34,377 nt of DNA from Verrucomicrobiota bacterium (GTDB taxonomy: Bacteria; Verrucomicrobiota; Verrucomicrobiia; Verrucomicrobiales; Akkermansiaceae). Below, piece after piece: positions 7,783 through 15,529 of this stretch. Both the position numbers and the translations under genes were made by a program. Position 1 is the stretch's first letter; each line of letters opens with the position of its first letter. The notes under the pieces are model-generated. The model had not been told where the DNA came from. It did no database searches and saw only the letters and a program-made list of their open reading frames with translations. The stretch lies in contig JAFLEH010000045.1 of assembly GCA_017301995.1 (NCBI GenBank), positions 1 through 34,377 of the forward strand, in the 5' to 3' direction.

Positions 7783-9242
7783 ACGCGCCATCCAACGCGG
7801 ACACTCCCGCGTTCGCGGTGGTCGGACGCGTCAACATGGGAAAATCCGCGGTTTTGGCGACGTTGTTGGAGATCGACGACAACGAGATCATCCGGGTGAG
7901 TCCGACACCGGGCGAAACGACGTGCTGTCAGGATCATCGGTTGGTGTTTGGCGGCCGCGAGTGCGTGCGGTTCATCGACACGCCGGGATTTTCGCGGCCG
8001 ATCGAGGCGATGCGTGAGATCCGGCGGATGCACGGCTCCGGGGTGCCGGGCACCGACGCGCTGCGGCGGTTTGTCGCGGGCGGCGGGGCGGATTTCACCG
8101 ACGAGCGACGGCTGCTCGCGCCGTTGTTGGATGGGGCGGGTGTGTTGTATGTGGTGGACCCGGCAAAGCCCCTGAGGGATGATTTTCTAGCGGAAATGGA
8201 GATTCTCCGCTGGACCGGCAGGCCGCGCCTGGCGGTGCTGAACCGTCGCGGCGACGCCACGGGAGACAACGAATCCGATTGGCGGGAGCGCCTCGGCGGG
8301 GCGTTCAATCTGGTGCGGACTTTCGACGCGCATCGGGCGAGGTTCGGCGAGCGGTTGAGGCTGCTGCGCGCGTTGTTGGACATCGAGGAGGGCCACCGCG
8401 CGCGGCTGGAGGAAACGATCCGTCTGGTGGAGGACGAATGGGCCGCGCGTCGGGAGGAAGCGGCCGAGCGGATCATGGATTTCCTCCGCGACGCATTGCG
8501 GCTCCGCGTGACCGCCGCGACCGACGAGCGCGACGGCATGATGCCCGGCCGAAGCGAGCGGAAATCGCGCGAGCTGACCGACCGATACTATCGGGAACTG
8601 GCCCGGCTGGAGCTTGGGTTGTTGGAAAAGCTGCTGGATCTGCACCGTCACCATCTTCTAACCGCAGAGGCGAGCGGAGCCTTCGCCGGCATGGATCTGC
8701 GATCGGTCGAGACCTGGCGGAAATGGGGGCTCACCCGCTGGCAGATTGCCGCCGTGGGTGCCGCCGCCGGCGGTGCGGCCGGTTTGGCGGTGGACGCCGC
8801 GACCGGTGGCGTGACCCACGGTGCGGGCACCGTTACCGGCACCCTAGGCGGAGGGATCGGAACCTGGCTGATGGGCGGGCGGTTGCCCGAATTGAAGATG
8901 TCCGGACCGGGGTTCGCGTGGAGGTTGGGCTGGGGCAGCGGCCGTGCCATCGAAGTCGGACCACCGGACAATCCGAATTTTCCGTGGGTTTTGTTGGACG
9001 GCGTGCTCACGCGCTACCGCCGCATGCTTGCCAGATCCCACGGCAGGCGCGACGAGGAAACCCTGACGGCCGATGACGACGGATTCACCCGCGGGTTTCC
9101 ATCCGAACGGCGAAAACTGCTAGGGAAGTGGTTCGCCGCATGCGCCAAACGGAAAGGCGAGGGAGATCTTGAGCCGAAAGTCGCCGCCGAACTGGTGGCG
9201 ACCCTCGCGGAGATCGAACAAACGACCCGCGAGGGAGGATAG
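7779..9242 (+). CDS. GTPase with DUF3482-type C-terminal region
   Basis: The product has 487 residues. The N-terminal G domain carries a P-loop GRVNMGKS (16-23), a threonine-rich switch I (TPGETTC), DTPGF (67-71) as G3 and NRRGD (155-159) in the place of NKxD. After that comes a charged helical region and a Gly/Ala-rich hydrophobic stretch (about 321-368) that could insert in a membrane. This arrangement is that of GTPase/DUF3482 proteins, which in proteobacteria are usually paired with the membrane protein DUF2868. Here the partner is a pseudokinase-OB membrane protein, coupled through the overlap ATGA. A role in a membrane-linked stress or division process is possible but is not shown by the sequence. 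Confidence 0.8.
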   Translation: MNAPSNADTPAFAVVGRVNMGKSAVLATLLEIDDNEIIRVSPTPGETTCCQDHRLVFGGRECVRFIDTPGFSRPIEAMREIRRMHGSGVPGTDALRRFVAGGGADFTDERRLLAPLLDGAGVLYVVDPAKPLRDDFLAEMEILRWTGRPRLAVLNRRGDATGDNESDWRERLGGAFNLVRTFDAHRARFGERLRLLRALLDIEEGHRARLEETIRLVEDEWAARREEAAERIMDFLRDALRLRVTAATDERDGMMPGRSERKSRELTDRYYRELARLELGLLEKLLDLHRHHLLTAEASGAFAGMDLRSVETWRKWGLTRWQIAAVGAAAGGAAGLAVDAATGGVTHGAGTVTGTLGGGIGTWLMGGRLPELKMSGPGFAWRLGWGSGRAIEVGPPDNPNFPWVLLDGVLTRYRRMLARSHGRRDEETLTADDDGFTRGFPSERRKLLGKWFAACAKRKGEGDLEPKVAAELVATLAEIEQTTREGG

Positions 9243-9251
9243 ATCGGGTGG

Positions 9252-10310
9252 TTAGAACGACCAGTCGTGCTTGTCCAGCTCGCAGACGCAGGCCGCGAGC
9301 AGCTTGACGCAGGCGGCCAGGTCTTCCTTGTGGCAGGACTCGATGCTCTGGTGGATGTGGCGGGTGGGCACGGAAACCGCACCGGCGATGGAGCCGCCGC
9401 CGACCATGCGCTGCAGGCTGGCGGTATCGGTGCCGCCGGCCGCGAGGATTTCGGGTTGCCACTTGATCTTGTTGCGCTTGGCCGCGGCTTTCATGAACTC
9501 GATCATCCGGTAATCGCAGATCACCGAGGAGTCCATCAGTTTGATCGCGGCGCCATCGCCCAGTCCGGTGCAGCGTTCCTGCGGCGTGGAACCGGGGATG
9601 TCATAGGCGATGGTGGTGTCCAGCCCGAAGCTGAAATCCGGTTGGACCTTGAGCGTGGAAGCCTGGGCGCCCCGAAGCCCCACTTCCTCCTGCACGGTGA
9701 ACACCGCGTAGAAATCATACGCCGGCTTGCGCTTGGAGGTTTTGATCTCGCGCAGCGCTTCGATCAGCATGAAAACCGACGCGCGGTTGTCCAGCGACTT
9801 CACGTTCACGCATTCGCCCAACTCCATCAGCGGCGAATACCGCGTGACGAAATCGCCGACCTCGATCACCTTGTCCACGTCCTTTTTGGACATCCCGGTG
9901 TCGATGAAATAGTCCTTGATTTGCGGCACTTTGTTGCGTTCGTCGGGGGACATGATGTGGATCGGCTTGGAGCCCATCACGCCGATGACGTCCTTGCGGC
10001 CGTGGATGATCACGCGCTGTGCCGTTAGGGTCTTCGGGTCGAACCCGCCCACCGGATTGAAGCGGATGAACCCTTTTTCGTCCACATGGGTGACGATGAA
10101 GCCGATTTCGTCCATGTGGGCGGCGGCCATGGTCTTTTTGGCGGACGATTTGCCCTTCTTGAGAGCGGTCACGCTGCCCATGTTGTCAACCGTGACCTCG
10201 TCGGCCAAGCCTTTCAATTCGGCGAGCACCAGGTTGCGGATTTCCTTCTCGTATCCCGGAGCGCCGGGGGCTTCACAAATACGGCTGAGCAATTGTACAT
10301 TGATGGGCAT
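9252..10310 (-). CDS. M42 family metallo-aminopeptidase
   Basis: The product has 352 residues, full length for the family. Predicted two-zinc ligands and catalytic residues are all present: H65 and D67 in AAHMDEIGF, bridging D174 in SLDNRA, E208-E209 in QEEVGLRG, D231 in GLDTT, and a His in the terminal RHIHQ. M42 enzymes form tetrahedral dodecamers in the cytoplasm that trim N-terminal residues from peptides. Some members were earlier annotated as endoglucanases (FrvX), a less likely role. The stop codon lies nine bases from that of the convergent GTPase gene. Confidence 0.93.
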   Translation of the reverse strand: MPINVQLLSRICEAPGAPGYEKEIRNLVLAELKGLADEVTVDNMGSVTALKKGKSSAKKTMAAAHMDEIGFIVTHVDEKGFIRFNPVGGFDPKTLTAQRVIIHGRKDVIGVMGSKPIHIMSPDERNKVPQIKDYFIDTGMSKKDVDKVIEVGDFVTRYSPLMELGECVNVKSLDNRASVFMLIEALREIKTSKRKPAYDFYAVFTVQEEVGLRGAQASTLKVQPDFSFGLDTTIAYDIPGSTPQERCTGLGDGAAIKLMDSSVICDYRMIEFMKAAAKRNKIKWQPEILAAGGTDTASLQRMVGGGSIAGAVSVPTRHIHQSIESCHKEDLAACVKLLAACVCELDKHDWSF

Positions 10311-10407
10311 GGCGGGGCGATGCTACCCCAGCCACCGTCCTCTGGCGAGAGTTTTTGCGAGGGTATTTCCGATTGCGGGACCGCCGGGAGCGGGGTAGGG
10401 TGGGCGC

Positions 10408-10911
10408 GTGAAAGACAAACTGGTGATTGATTTGGCGACCCTGCCCGAGGATGGCAGGACCTTCGCGGGTGAGCTGGATGCGGCGATTTACGAACTGCCG
10501 GAGGGCGATGCCGTGCCCGTGGGACCGATGGTTTACGACTTGTGGGCCAAGCGTTTCGGCTCCGAACTGCTGCTCACCGGGACGCTCGAATCGCCGTTCG
10601 AGTTCACCTGCGTCCGGACGCTGCATCCGTTCGTCCAGACGATCGTTCTGGAAAACGCCGCGATTTCGGTCGAGATCGGCCATGAGGCGGAGATCGACGT
10701 CACCGGAGCGCTGCGCGAGGAGGTCCTGATCAATTTTCCCGCCAACCCGCGCTGCGAGGACGGAGACGAGCCCGGAGAGTGCAAAATCGACTCGCGATAT
10801 TTTGTTGTGGACAAACCGGGGGATGCGGACATAGACTGCGCGCCCCGCGCCGGGGGAGACGACCGTTGGTCGGCTCTCGACCAGCTCAAGCACCTTAAAG
10901 ATCAACCATAA
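10408..10911 (+). CDS. yceD: DUF177/YceD family protein
   Basis: The product has 167 residues from a GTG. It shows the DUF177 pattern: an N-terminal beta region, LLLTGTLESPFEFTCVRTLHPF in the place of the family's conserved Cys segment, and a C-terminal part with acids and two further Cys (NPRCEDGDEPGECK). YceD homologues are genetically tied to 23S rRNA accumulation and to regulation of the rpmF operon. The position 15 bases before rpmF and ahead of plsX-fabH is the classic arrangement and supports the assignment more than sequence identity does. Confidence 0.88.
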   Translation: MKDKLVIDLATLPEDGRTFAGELDAAIYELPEGDAVPVGPMVYDLWAKRFGSELLLTGTLESPFEFTCVRTLHPFVQTIVLENAAISVEIGHEAEIDVTGALREEVLINFPANPRCEDGDEPGECKIDSRYFVVDKPGDADIDCAPRAGGDDRWSALDQLKHLKDQP

Positions 10912-10926
10912 CCAGACTAGACTACC

Positions 10927-11109
10927 ATGGCCGTACCAAAGCGCCGCCAATCCAAAAGCCGTCAGAAGATGCGTCGTGGCGCCAAGCGCTGGCGTGCTCC
11001 GATTTTCAAATCCTGCCCCGAATGCGGAAGCCGGGTTCCCTCCCACATCGCCTGTCCGTCGTGCGGTACCTACCGTGACCGCCAAGTGATCGAGGTGGAA
11101 GCCATCTGA
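10927..11109 (+). CDS. rpmF: 50S ribosomal protein L32
   Basis: The product has 60 residues, the normal length for L32. It starts MAVPKRRQSKSRQ and has a basic N-terminal tail followed by a zinc ribbon with four cysteines (CPEC and CPSC), so it is the zinc-binding C+ form. No C- paralogue lies in the window. No Shine-Dalgarno sequence is visible before the ATG. It is part of the yceD-rpmF-plsX-fabH block. Confidence 0.98.
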   Translation: MAVPKRRQSKSRQKMRRGAKRWRAPIFKSCPECGSRVPSHIACPSCGTYRDRQVIEVEAI

Positions 11110-11204
11110 GTCAGCCGGGAGCGGACCATGACGCGGGCCGCGCCGGTTGGACCGGTGCGGTCGTTGTCTGTGGTTCACGGACCGAAGCGGCGAAATACCA
11201 GGCC

Positions 11205-12233
11205 ATGAAACTTGCGTTGGACGCGATGGGCGGCGATCACGCGCCCGGAGTGAATATCGGCGGCGCGATCGACGCGCTGCGGCTTTACCCGAAGCTGAGG
11301 CATCTTTATCTGGTGGGCGACGAAGGCCAATTGAAGGCCGAGTGCGCGCGCCAGGGGCTGGATCTGCACGACCGCCGGGTGAGTTTGGTTCACGCGCCGG
11401 AGGTGATCTCCATGTCCGAGCCGGGCGCGAAAACCGTCCGCCGCAAGAAACTTTCCTCGATCAACGTGGCGATGGACCTGGTCCGCGATGGCCAAGCCGA
11501 CGCGTTCGTTTCCGCCGGAAACACCGGTGCCGCCGTGGCGTCCGCGACGTTGAAACTGCGCACCCTCAACGGCGTGGATCGTGCCGGGATCGCCACCGCG
11601 ATTCCCAACGAATACGGGCTTTGCAGCATCCTCGACGCCGGTGCCAACCCCGAGGCCAAGCCGGAGCATCTGGTGGCCTACGCGGTGATGGGAACCGCCT
11701 TCGCCAAGCACGTCCTCGGCGTCAGGAACCCCAAGGTGGGCCTGATGAGCAACGGCGAGGAAGACGAAAAAGGCACCACGTTCACCAAGGAAACCTTCAA
11801 ACTGCTCAAACAGACGCCGGGTATCCATTTCATCGGCAACGTCGAGGGGCACGATCTGTTCGAAACCGAACTGGACGTGGTCCTGACCGACGGATTCACC
11901 GGCAACGTGATGCTCAAGACCGTGGAATCCACGGCCAAGGCGGTGTCCAAATGGCTCAAGGCCGAAATCACGGCCAGTCCGCTGCGGATGCTTGGCGCGC
12001 TCATCGCCAAGGGCGCGTTCACCGCGCTCAAGGAAAAGAGCAGCTACGAAACCTACGGCGGCAGCCCGCTGCTCGGCGTGAACGGGGTGGTGATCATCGC
12101 CCACGGCTCATCGTCGGCGCTGGCGGTGCGCAATGCGATCCGGGTGGGGATTGAAACGGTGGAGCACCGGGTCAACCCGCGGATCGAGGAGGCGCTCGCG
12201 GCGGTCCGCGTGGCGCTGGAGTCCGGGGATTGA
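11205..12233 (+). CDS. plsX: Phosphate acyltransferase PlsX
   Basis: The product has 342 residues. It starts MKLALDAMGGDHAPG, the PlsX hallmark. VSAGNTGA, LMSNGEEDEKG, FIGNVEGHDLF and LTDGFTGNVMLK follow in order. PlsX converts acyl-ACP and phosphate to acyl phosphate, the donor for PlsY in phosphatidic acid synthesis, as a peripheral inner-membrane enzyme. It lies 95 bases after rpmF and 64 bases before the fabH ATG, linking ribosome supply to phospholipid synthesis. Confidence 0.98.
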   Translation: MKLALDAMGGDHAPGVNIGGAIDALRLYPKLRHLYLVGDEGQLKAECARQGLDLHDRRVSLVHAPEVISMSEPGAKTVRRKKLSSINVAMDLVRDGQADAFVSAGNTGAAVASATLKLRTLNGVDRAGIATAIPNEYGLCSILDAGANPEAKPEHLVAYAVMGTAFAKHVLGVRNPKVGLMSNGEEDEKGTTFTKETFKLLKQTPGIHFIGNVEGHDLFETELDVVLTDGFTGNVMLKTVESTAKAVSKWLKAEITASPLRMLGALIAKGAFTALKEKSSYETYGGSPLLGVNGVVIIAHGSSSALAVRNAIRVGIETVEHRVNPRIEEALAAVRVALESGD

Positions 12234-12297
12234 AATTTGCCGCGTGGCGCACTTCGGGCTTGTGGGACGGGCGGTTGGCCTTCAGTGTTCCGCCCGC

Positions 12298-13299
12298 ATG
12301 ACTGAATCCCCAACCGTCTTTCCGGTTTGCATCGCAGGAACCGGCAGCTACGTCCCCGAACGGATACTCACCAACGCCGAGTTGGCCGCGCGGGTGGATA
12401 CCAGCGACGAATGGATCGTGACCCGCACCGGAATCCGCGAGCGCCGCATCGCCGCGGAAAACGAATTCACCTCCCACATGGCCACCCACGCCGCGCGCAA
12501 GGCCCTGGAGGACGCGGGACTTTCCGCCGCCGATCTCGAACTCATCATCGTGGCCACCATCACGCCGGACACGCCCACCCCCGCCACCGCCTGCTATGTA
12601 CAGCAGAATATCGGCGCTTCCAAGGCCGTGGCGTTTGACATCTCCGCCGCCTGCTCCGGGTTCCTCTACGCCATGAAAATGGCCAAACGCCTGATCGCCT
12701 CGGGCGCGTTCAACAACGCCATCGTCATCGGCGCGGAAAAACTCTCGCACATCACCAATTGGGAGGACCGCGCCACCTGCGTGCTGTTTGGCGACGGAGC
12801 CGGCGCCGCGGTCCTGCGGCGCGCCCAACCCGGCGAAGGCGCCGTGCTGGCCACCGAAATGGGCACCGACGGCAGCCTCACCCATATCCTCAACGTCCCC
12901 GGCGGCGGTACCGCCTGCCCGATCACCGCGGCCAACGTGAACAACCACCTCGCCACTCTGACCATGCTGGGCAAGGAGGTCTTCAAACACGCCGTCACCC
13001 GCATGAAGGAAGCGGCGGAAATCGTCATCGAGCGCGCCGGCCTGAAACCCGAGGACATCGCCTGCGTCATCCCGCACCAGGCCAACCAGCGGATTATCGA
13101 CGCCATCGCCGACCGTCTCGCCGTGCCTAACGACCGGGTCTTCATGAACCTCCACAAATACGGCAACACTTCGGCCGCCGCCATCGCCATCGCGCTGGAC
13201 GAAGCGCACCGAACCGGGGCCTTCAAGCGCGGCGACCACATCGTGATGGTGGTCTTCGGAGCCGGCCTCACCTGGGCCGCCGCCGCCGTGAGGTGGTGA
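12298..13299 (+). CDS. fabH: 3-oxoacyl-ACP synthase III (FabH)
   Basis: The product has 333 residues from the ATG at 12298; the open frame runs back to 12133 inside plsX, but FabH proteins start near this ATG. The catalytic triad is visible: C119 in SAACSGFLYAM, H260 in IPHQANQR and N290 in YGNTSAAA. EWIVTRTGIRERR is the usual N-terminal signature. FabH condenses acetyl-CoA (or branched acyl-CoA) with malonyl-ACP to start fatty acid synthesis. Primer preference cannot be read from the sequence. Confidence 0.98.
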   Translation: MTESPTVFPVCIAGTGSYVPERILTNAELAARVDTSDEWIVTRTGIRERRIAAENEFTSHMATHAARKALEDAGLSAADLELIIVATITPDTPTPATACYVQQNIGASKAVAFDISAACSGFLYAMKMAKRLIASGAFNNAIVIGAEKLSHITNWEDRATCVLFGDGAGAAVLRRAQPGEGAVLATEMGTDGSLTHILNVPGGGTACPITAANVNNHLATLTMLGKEVFKHAVTRMKEAAEIVIERAGLKPEDIACVIPHQANQRIIDAIADRLAVPNDRVFMNLHKYGNTSAAAIAIALDEAHRTGAFKRGDHIVMVVFGAGLTWAAAAVRW

Positions 13300-13311
13300 T
13301 GTCCGGTTGGC

Positions 13312-13394
13312 GGTTATCCGTTATCGGTTATCAGGACGGCAGTCGTCCAGACTCCCCTCTTGAAAACCAATAACAAATAACCAATAGCAAATAA
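13312..13394 (+). repeat. Short tandem repeats in the fabH-POT intergenic region
   Basis: Three 7-base units (GGTTATC, CGTTATC, GGTTATC) occupy 13312-13332. A 5-bp hairpin with a 5-base loop follows (GGACG 13334-13338 with CGTCC 13344-13348). Two 14-base units, CCAATAACAAATAA and CCAATAGCAAATAA, fill 13367-13394 just before the transporter start. The region is AT-rich for this genome and may hold the transporter's promoter or an operator. Confidence 0.6.
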
Positions 13395-13402
13395 CCCATC
13401 CC

Positions 13403-15277
13403 ATGTCCTACCGCACGACGCCAGTTGACACCGACCGGATGCCTCCGGGGATTCCGTGGATCATCGGCAACGAGGCGGCCGAGCGCTTCTCGTTCTACGG
13501 GATGCGGACGATTCTCACGGTCTTCATGGCCGGCTACCTCCATCTGATGGACGGTGCGGCCGGGACTCCGATGGGCGAGGCGCGGACCAACGAATACTAT
13601 CATCTTTTCGTCGGCGCGGTCTATCTGACACCGCTGTTGGGCGCGTTTCTGGCGGATGTTCTGTTGGGAAAATACCGCACCATCATGTGGTTGAGCATGG
13701 TGTATTGCGCGGGGCACGCGGCGCTCGCGTGCATGGGAACCTTCGGCGCTTCACAGGCGTGGCTGCTGGCGGGATTGGCATTGATTACGCTTGGATCCGG
13801 CGGGATCAAACCGTGTGTTTCCGCCAACGTCGGAGACCAATTCGGCCCTCGCAACCAGCACCTGCTCAGCAAGATCTACGGATGGTTCTATTTCTCGATC
13901 AACCTGGGTTCGTTTTTCTCAACGCTGCTCACGCCGTGGCTGCTGGAGTGGTATGGCCCGCACTGGGCGTTCGGTGTTCCCGGCGTGCTGATGGCGATCG
14001 CCACGCTGTTGTTCTGGATGGGGCGCCGCAAGTTCGCCCACGTGCCGCCCAGCGGAATGGGCTTCTTCCGGGTGTTGAAAAGCCGCGACGGACTCGTGGC
14101 GCTGGGCAAGCTGATACCGTTGTTCCTGTTCATCGCGGTGTTCTGGGCGCTCTACGACCAGACCGGTTCCTCGTGGGTGTTCCAAGCGTCCAAGATGGAC
14201 CGGAATTTCCTCGGAATCCAGTGGCTCTCCTCGCAGATCCAGGCGATCAATCCGGTGCTCATCCTGGTTTACATTCCGTTGTTCGGTTATGTGATCTATC
14301 CGCTCTTGGGAAAGGTGGTCACCCTCACTCCGTTGCGGAAGATCGGCGCCGGTTTCTTTCTGATCGCCCTGTCGTTCGCCATCTGCGCGTATGCCCAGTC
14401 GCGGATCGATGCCGGACAAACTCCGTCCATCGCGTGGCAGATTCTCGCCTATTTCATCATCACCGCGGGCGAGGTGATGGTGTCCATCGTGGGCCTGGAA
14501 TTCGCCTACACCCAGGCTCCCAAGTCGCTCAAGTCGATGATCATGTCACTCTATCTGCTCGCGGTTTTCGTGGGCAACCTGCTGACCGGAGTCATCAACA
14601 ACGTGATCCAGATCCCCAGCGCCGCCGCCGACCAAGCGGAGGTCGCGCTCGCCGCCCTGCCGGCCGACTGGCGTGACTCCCCGCGCACCGTGGTGCTGCC
14701 CGGTTATGATAACAAAACCGGAACCGAGGACGATTTCGTGCAGGAATACCAGGTCGGCAAGGCGGGGACACTGGAGATCCCGGGGCAGAAGCTGTTTGAG
14801 GAGGCATCCGCCGCGATCGAGAAGAAAGTGCTGGCAAACGGCGGACGTCTGCCCGCGGTGGCCGATGTCAAGGAACTGGGCAAGGACCCGTGGGGGAATC
14901 CCATCCGCTACGAGATCGCGGATGGCGACCAATTCCGCCTGATCAGCGACGGCCCCGACCGCGCGGCCAGGACCGCGTGGGATCTCGGTCTAACTGTTTC
15001 GCTGAAGCGACCCGAATCCGCGCAACAAGCGAGTTGGACGGACCGGTTCCATCCCTCCGAAAGCTGGCTTTCGAAGCGCAAGGCGGAACTCGGCGTCAAG
15101 GCCGAGGCCGGTGCCTCCGACGGCGCGATCACCTTCGGGCGCACCGCGTTTTCCGGAGGCCAGAACCGCATGGAAGGCGCGGCCTACTACCGGTTCTTCA
15201 TGTGGCTCATGCTGGGCGCCACCGCGATCTATCTGCCTTTCGCGATGCTCTACCGCCCGAGGACCTATCTGGATTGA
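13403..15277 (+). CDS. POT/PTR2 family proton-coupled peptide transporter with pseudopilin-like insert
   Basis: The product has 624 residues. NEAAERFSFYGMRTIL (about residues 25-40) and GSGGIKPCVSANVGDQF are signature motifs of POT transporters, which bring di- and tripeptides across the inner membrane with protons. Helices run to about residue 404. Then comes a soluble stretch of about 180 residues before the last helix near the C-terminus. It includes an acidic loop (DNKTGTEDDFV) and KDPWGNPIRYEIADGDQFRL followed by SDGPD, which closely resembles the C-terminal part of type II secretion major pseudopilins (DPWGxPYxY ... SxGxDG). The gene follows fabH in the same direction after 103 bases. 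Confidence 0.92.
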   Translation: MSYRTTPVDTDRMPPGIPWIIGNEAAERFSFYGMRTILTVFMAGYLHLMDGAAGTPMGEARTNEYYHLFVGAVYLTPLLGAFLADVLLGKYRTIMWLSMVYCAGHAALACMGTFGASQAWLLAGLALITLGSGGIKPCVSANVGDQFGPRNQHLLSKIYGWFYFSINLGSFFSTLLTPWLLEWYGPHWAFGVPGVLMAIATLLFWMGRRKFAHVPPSGMGFFRVLKSRDGLVALGKLIPLFLFIAVFWALYDQTGSSWVFQASKMDRNFLGIQWLSSQIQAINPVLILVYIPLFGYVIYPLLGKVVTLTPLRKIGAGFFLIALSFAICAYAQSRIDAGQTPSIAWQILAYFIITAGEVMVSIVGLEFAYTQAPKSLKSMIMSLYLLAVFVGNLLTGVINNVIQIPSAAADQAEVALAALPADWRDSPRTVVLPGYDNKTGTEDDFVQEYQVGKAGTLEIPGQKLFEEASAAIEKKVLANGGRLPAVADVKELGKDPWGNPIRYEIADGDQFRLISDGPDRAARTAWDLGLTVSLKRPESAQQASWTDRFHPSESWLSKRKAELGVKAEAGASDGAITFGRTAFSGGQNRMEGAAYYRFFMWLMLGATAIYLPFAMLYRPRTYLD

Positions 15278-15278
15278 C

Positions 15279-15294
15279 CCGCGTGGCCGCGCGG
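15279..15294 (+). terminator. GC-rich hairpin just after the transporter stop
   Basis: CCGCG (15279-15283) and CGCGG (15290-15294) can pair around a six-base loop, starting two bases after the POT stop codon. No T-run follows, so it is only a candidate for termination or mRNA 3'-end protection. Confidence 0.3.
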
Positions 15295-15307
15295 AAATCT
15301 GATAGAC

Positions 15308-15331
15308 CACGCTCTCACGAGCGCGGCTACG
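15308..15331 (-). repeat. REP-like element, copy 1 (reverse orientation)
   Basis: Read on the minus strand this is CGTAGCCGCGCTCGTGAGAG followed by CGTG: a GTAG head, then a hairpin CGCTC-GTGA-GAGCG. The 44-base stretch 15308-15351 recurs exactly at 15426-15469. Confidence 0.75.
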
Positions 15332-15368
15332 GGACGGAAGTGCGGCTGAGGAGAACGCGCCATCCTCA

Positions 15369-15392
15369 CGTAGCCGCCTTCGTGAGAAGGTG
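15369..15392 (+). repeat. REP-like element, copy 2 (forward orientation)
   Basis: It has the same GTAGCCG head, followed by the hairpin CCTTC-GTGA-GAAGG. The loop is the same as in the other variant, while the stem bases differ in a compensatory way. It is paired with the reverse copy at 15426-15449 across 33 bases. Confidence 0.75.
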
Positions 15393-15425
15393 ACCCTTCA
15401 GGGGTGGACGGAACCCGACCCCATC

Positions 15426-15449
15426 CACGCTCTCACGAGCGCGGCTACG
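15426..15449 (-). repeat. REP-like element, copy 3 (reverse orientation)
   Basis: Identical to the element at 15308-15331. Together with the forward element at 15369-15392 it forms an inverted pair (REPIN-like). It lies about 80 bases before the phosphotransferase start. Confidence 0.75.
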
Positions 15450-15529
15450 GGACGGAAGTGCGGCTGAGGCGATGCTCCCTCGGAATTCCCTTGGCATGGG
15501 GGCGGGAATGGGGCATTTTCCGCGCGCTC

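Noticed and set aside
10322..10398. CTACCCC/GGGGTAG inverted repeat between the M42 and yceD genes
   Set aside because: Seven bases with a 63-base gap in a GC-rich region is close to what chance would give.
15278..15529. tRNA or small RNA gene in the transporter-kinase gap
   Set aside because: No cloverleaf, CCA end or promoter could be seen; the hairpins are explained by REP elements.
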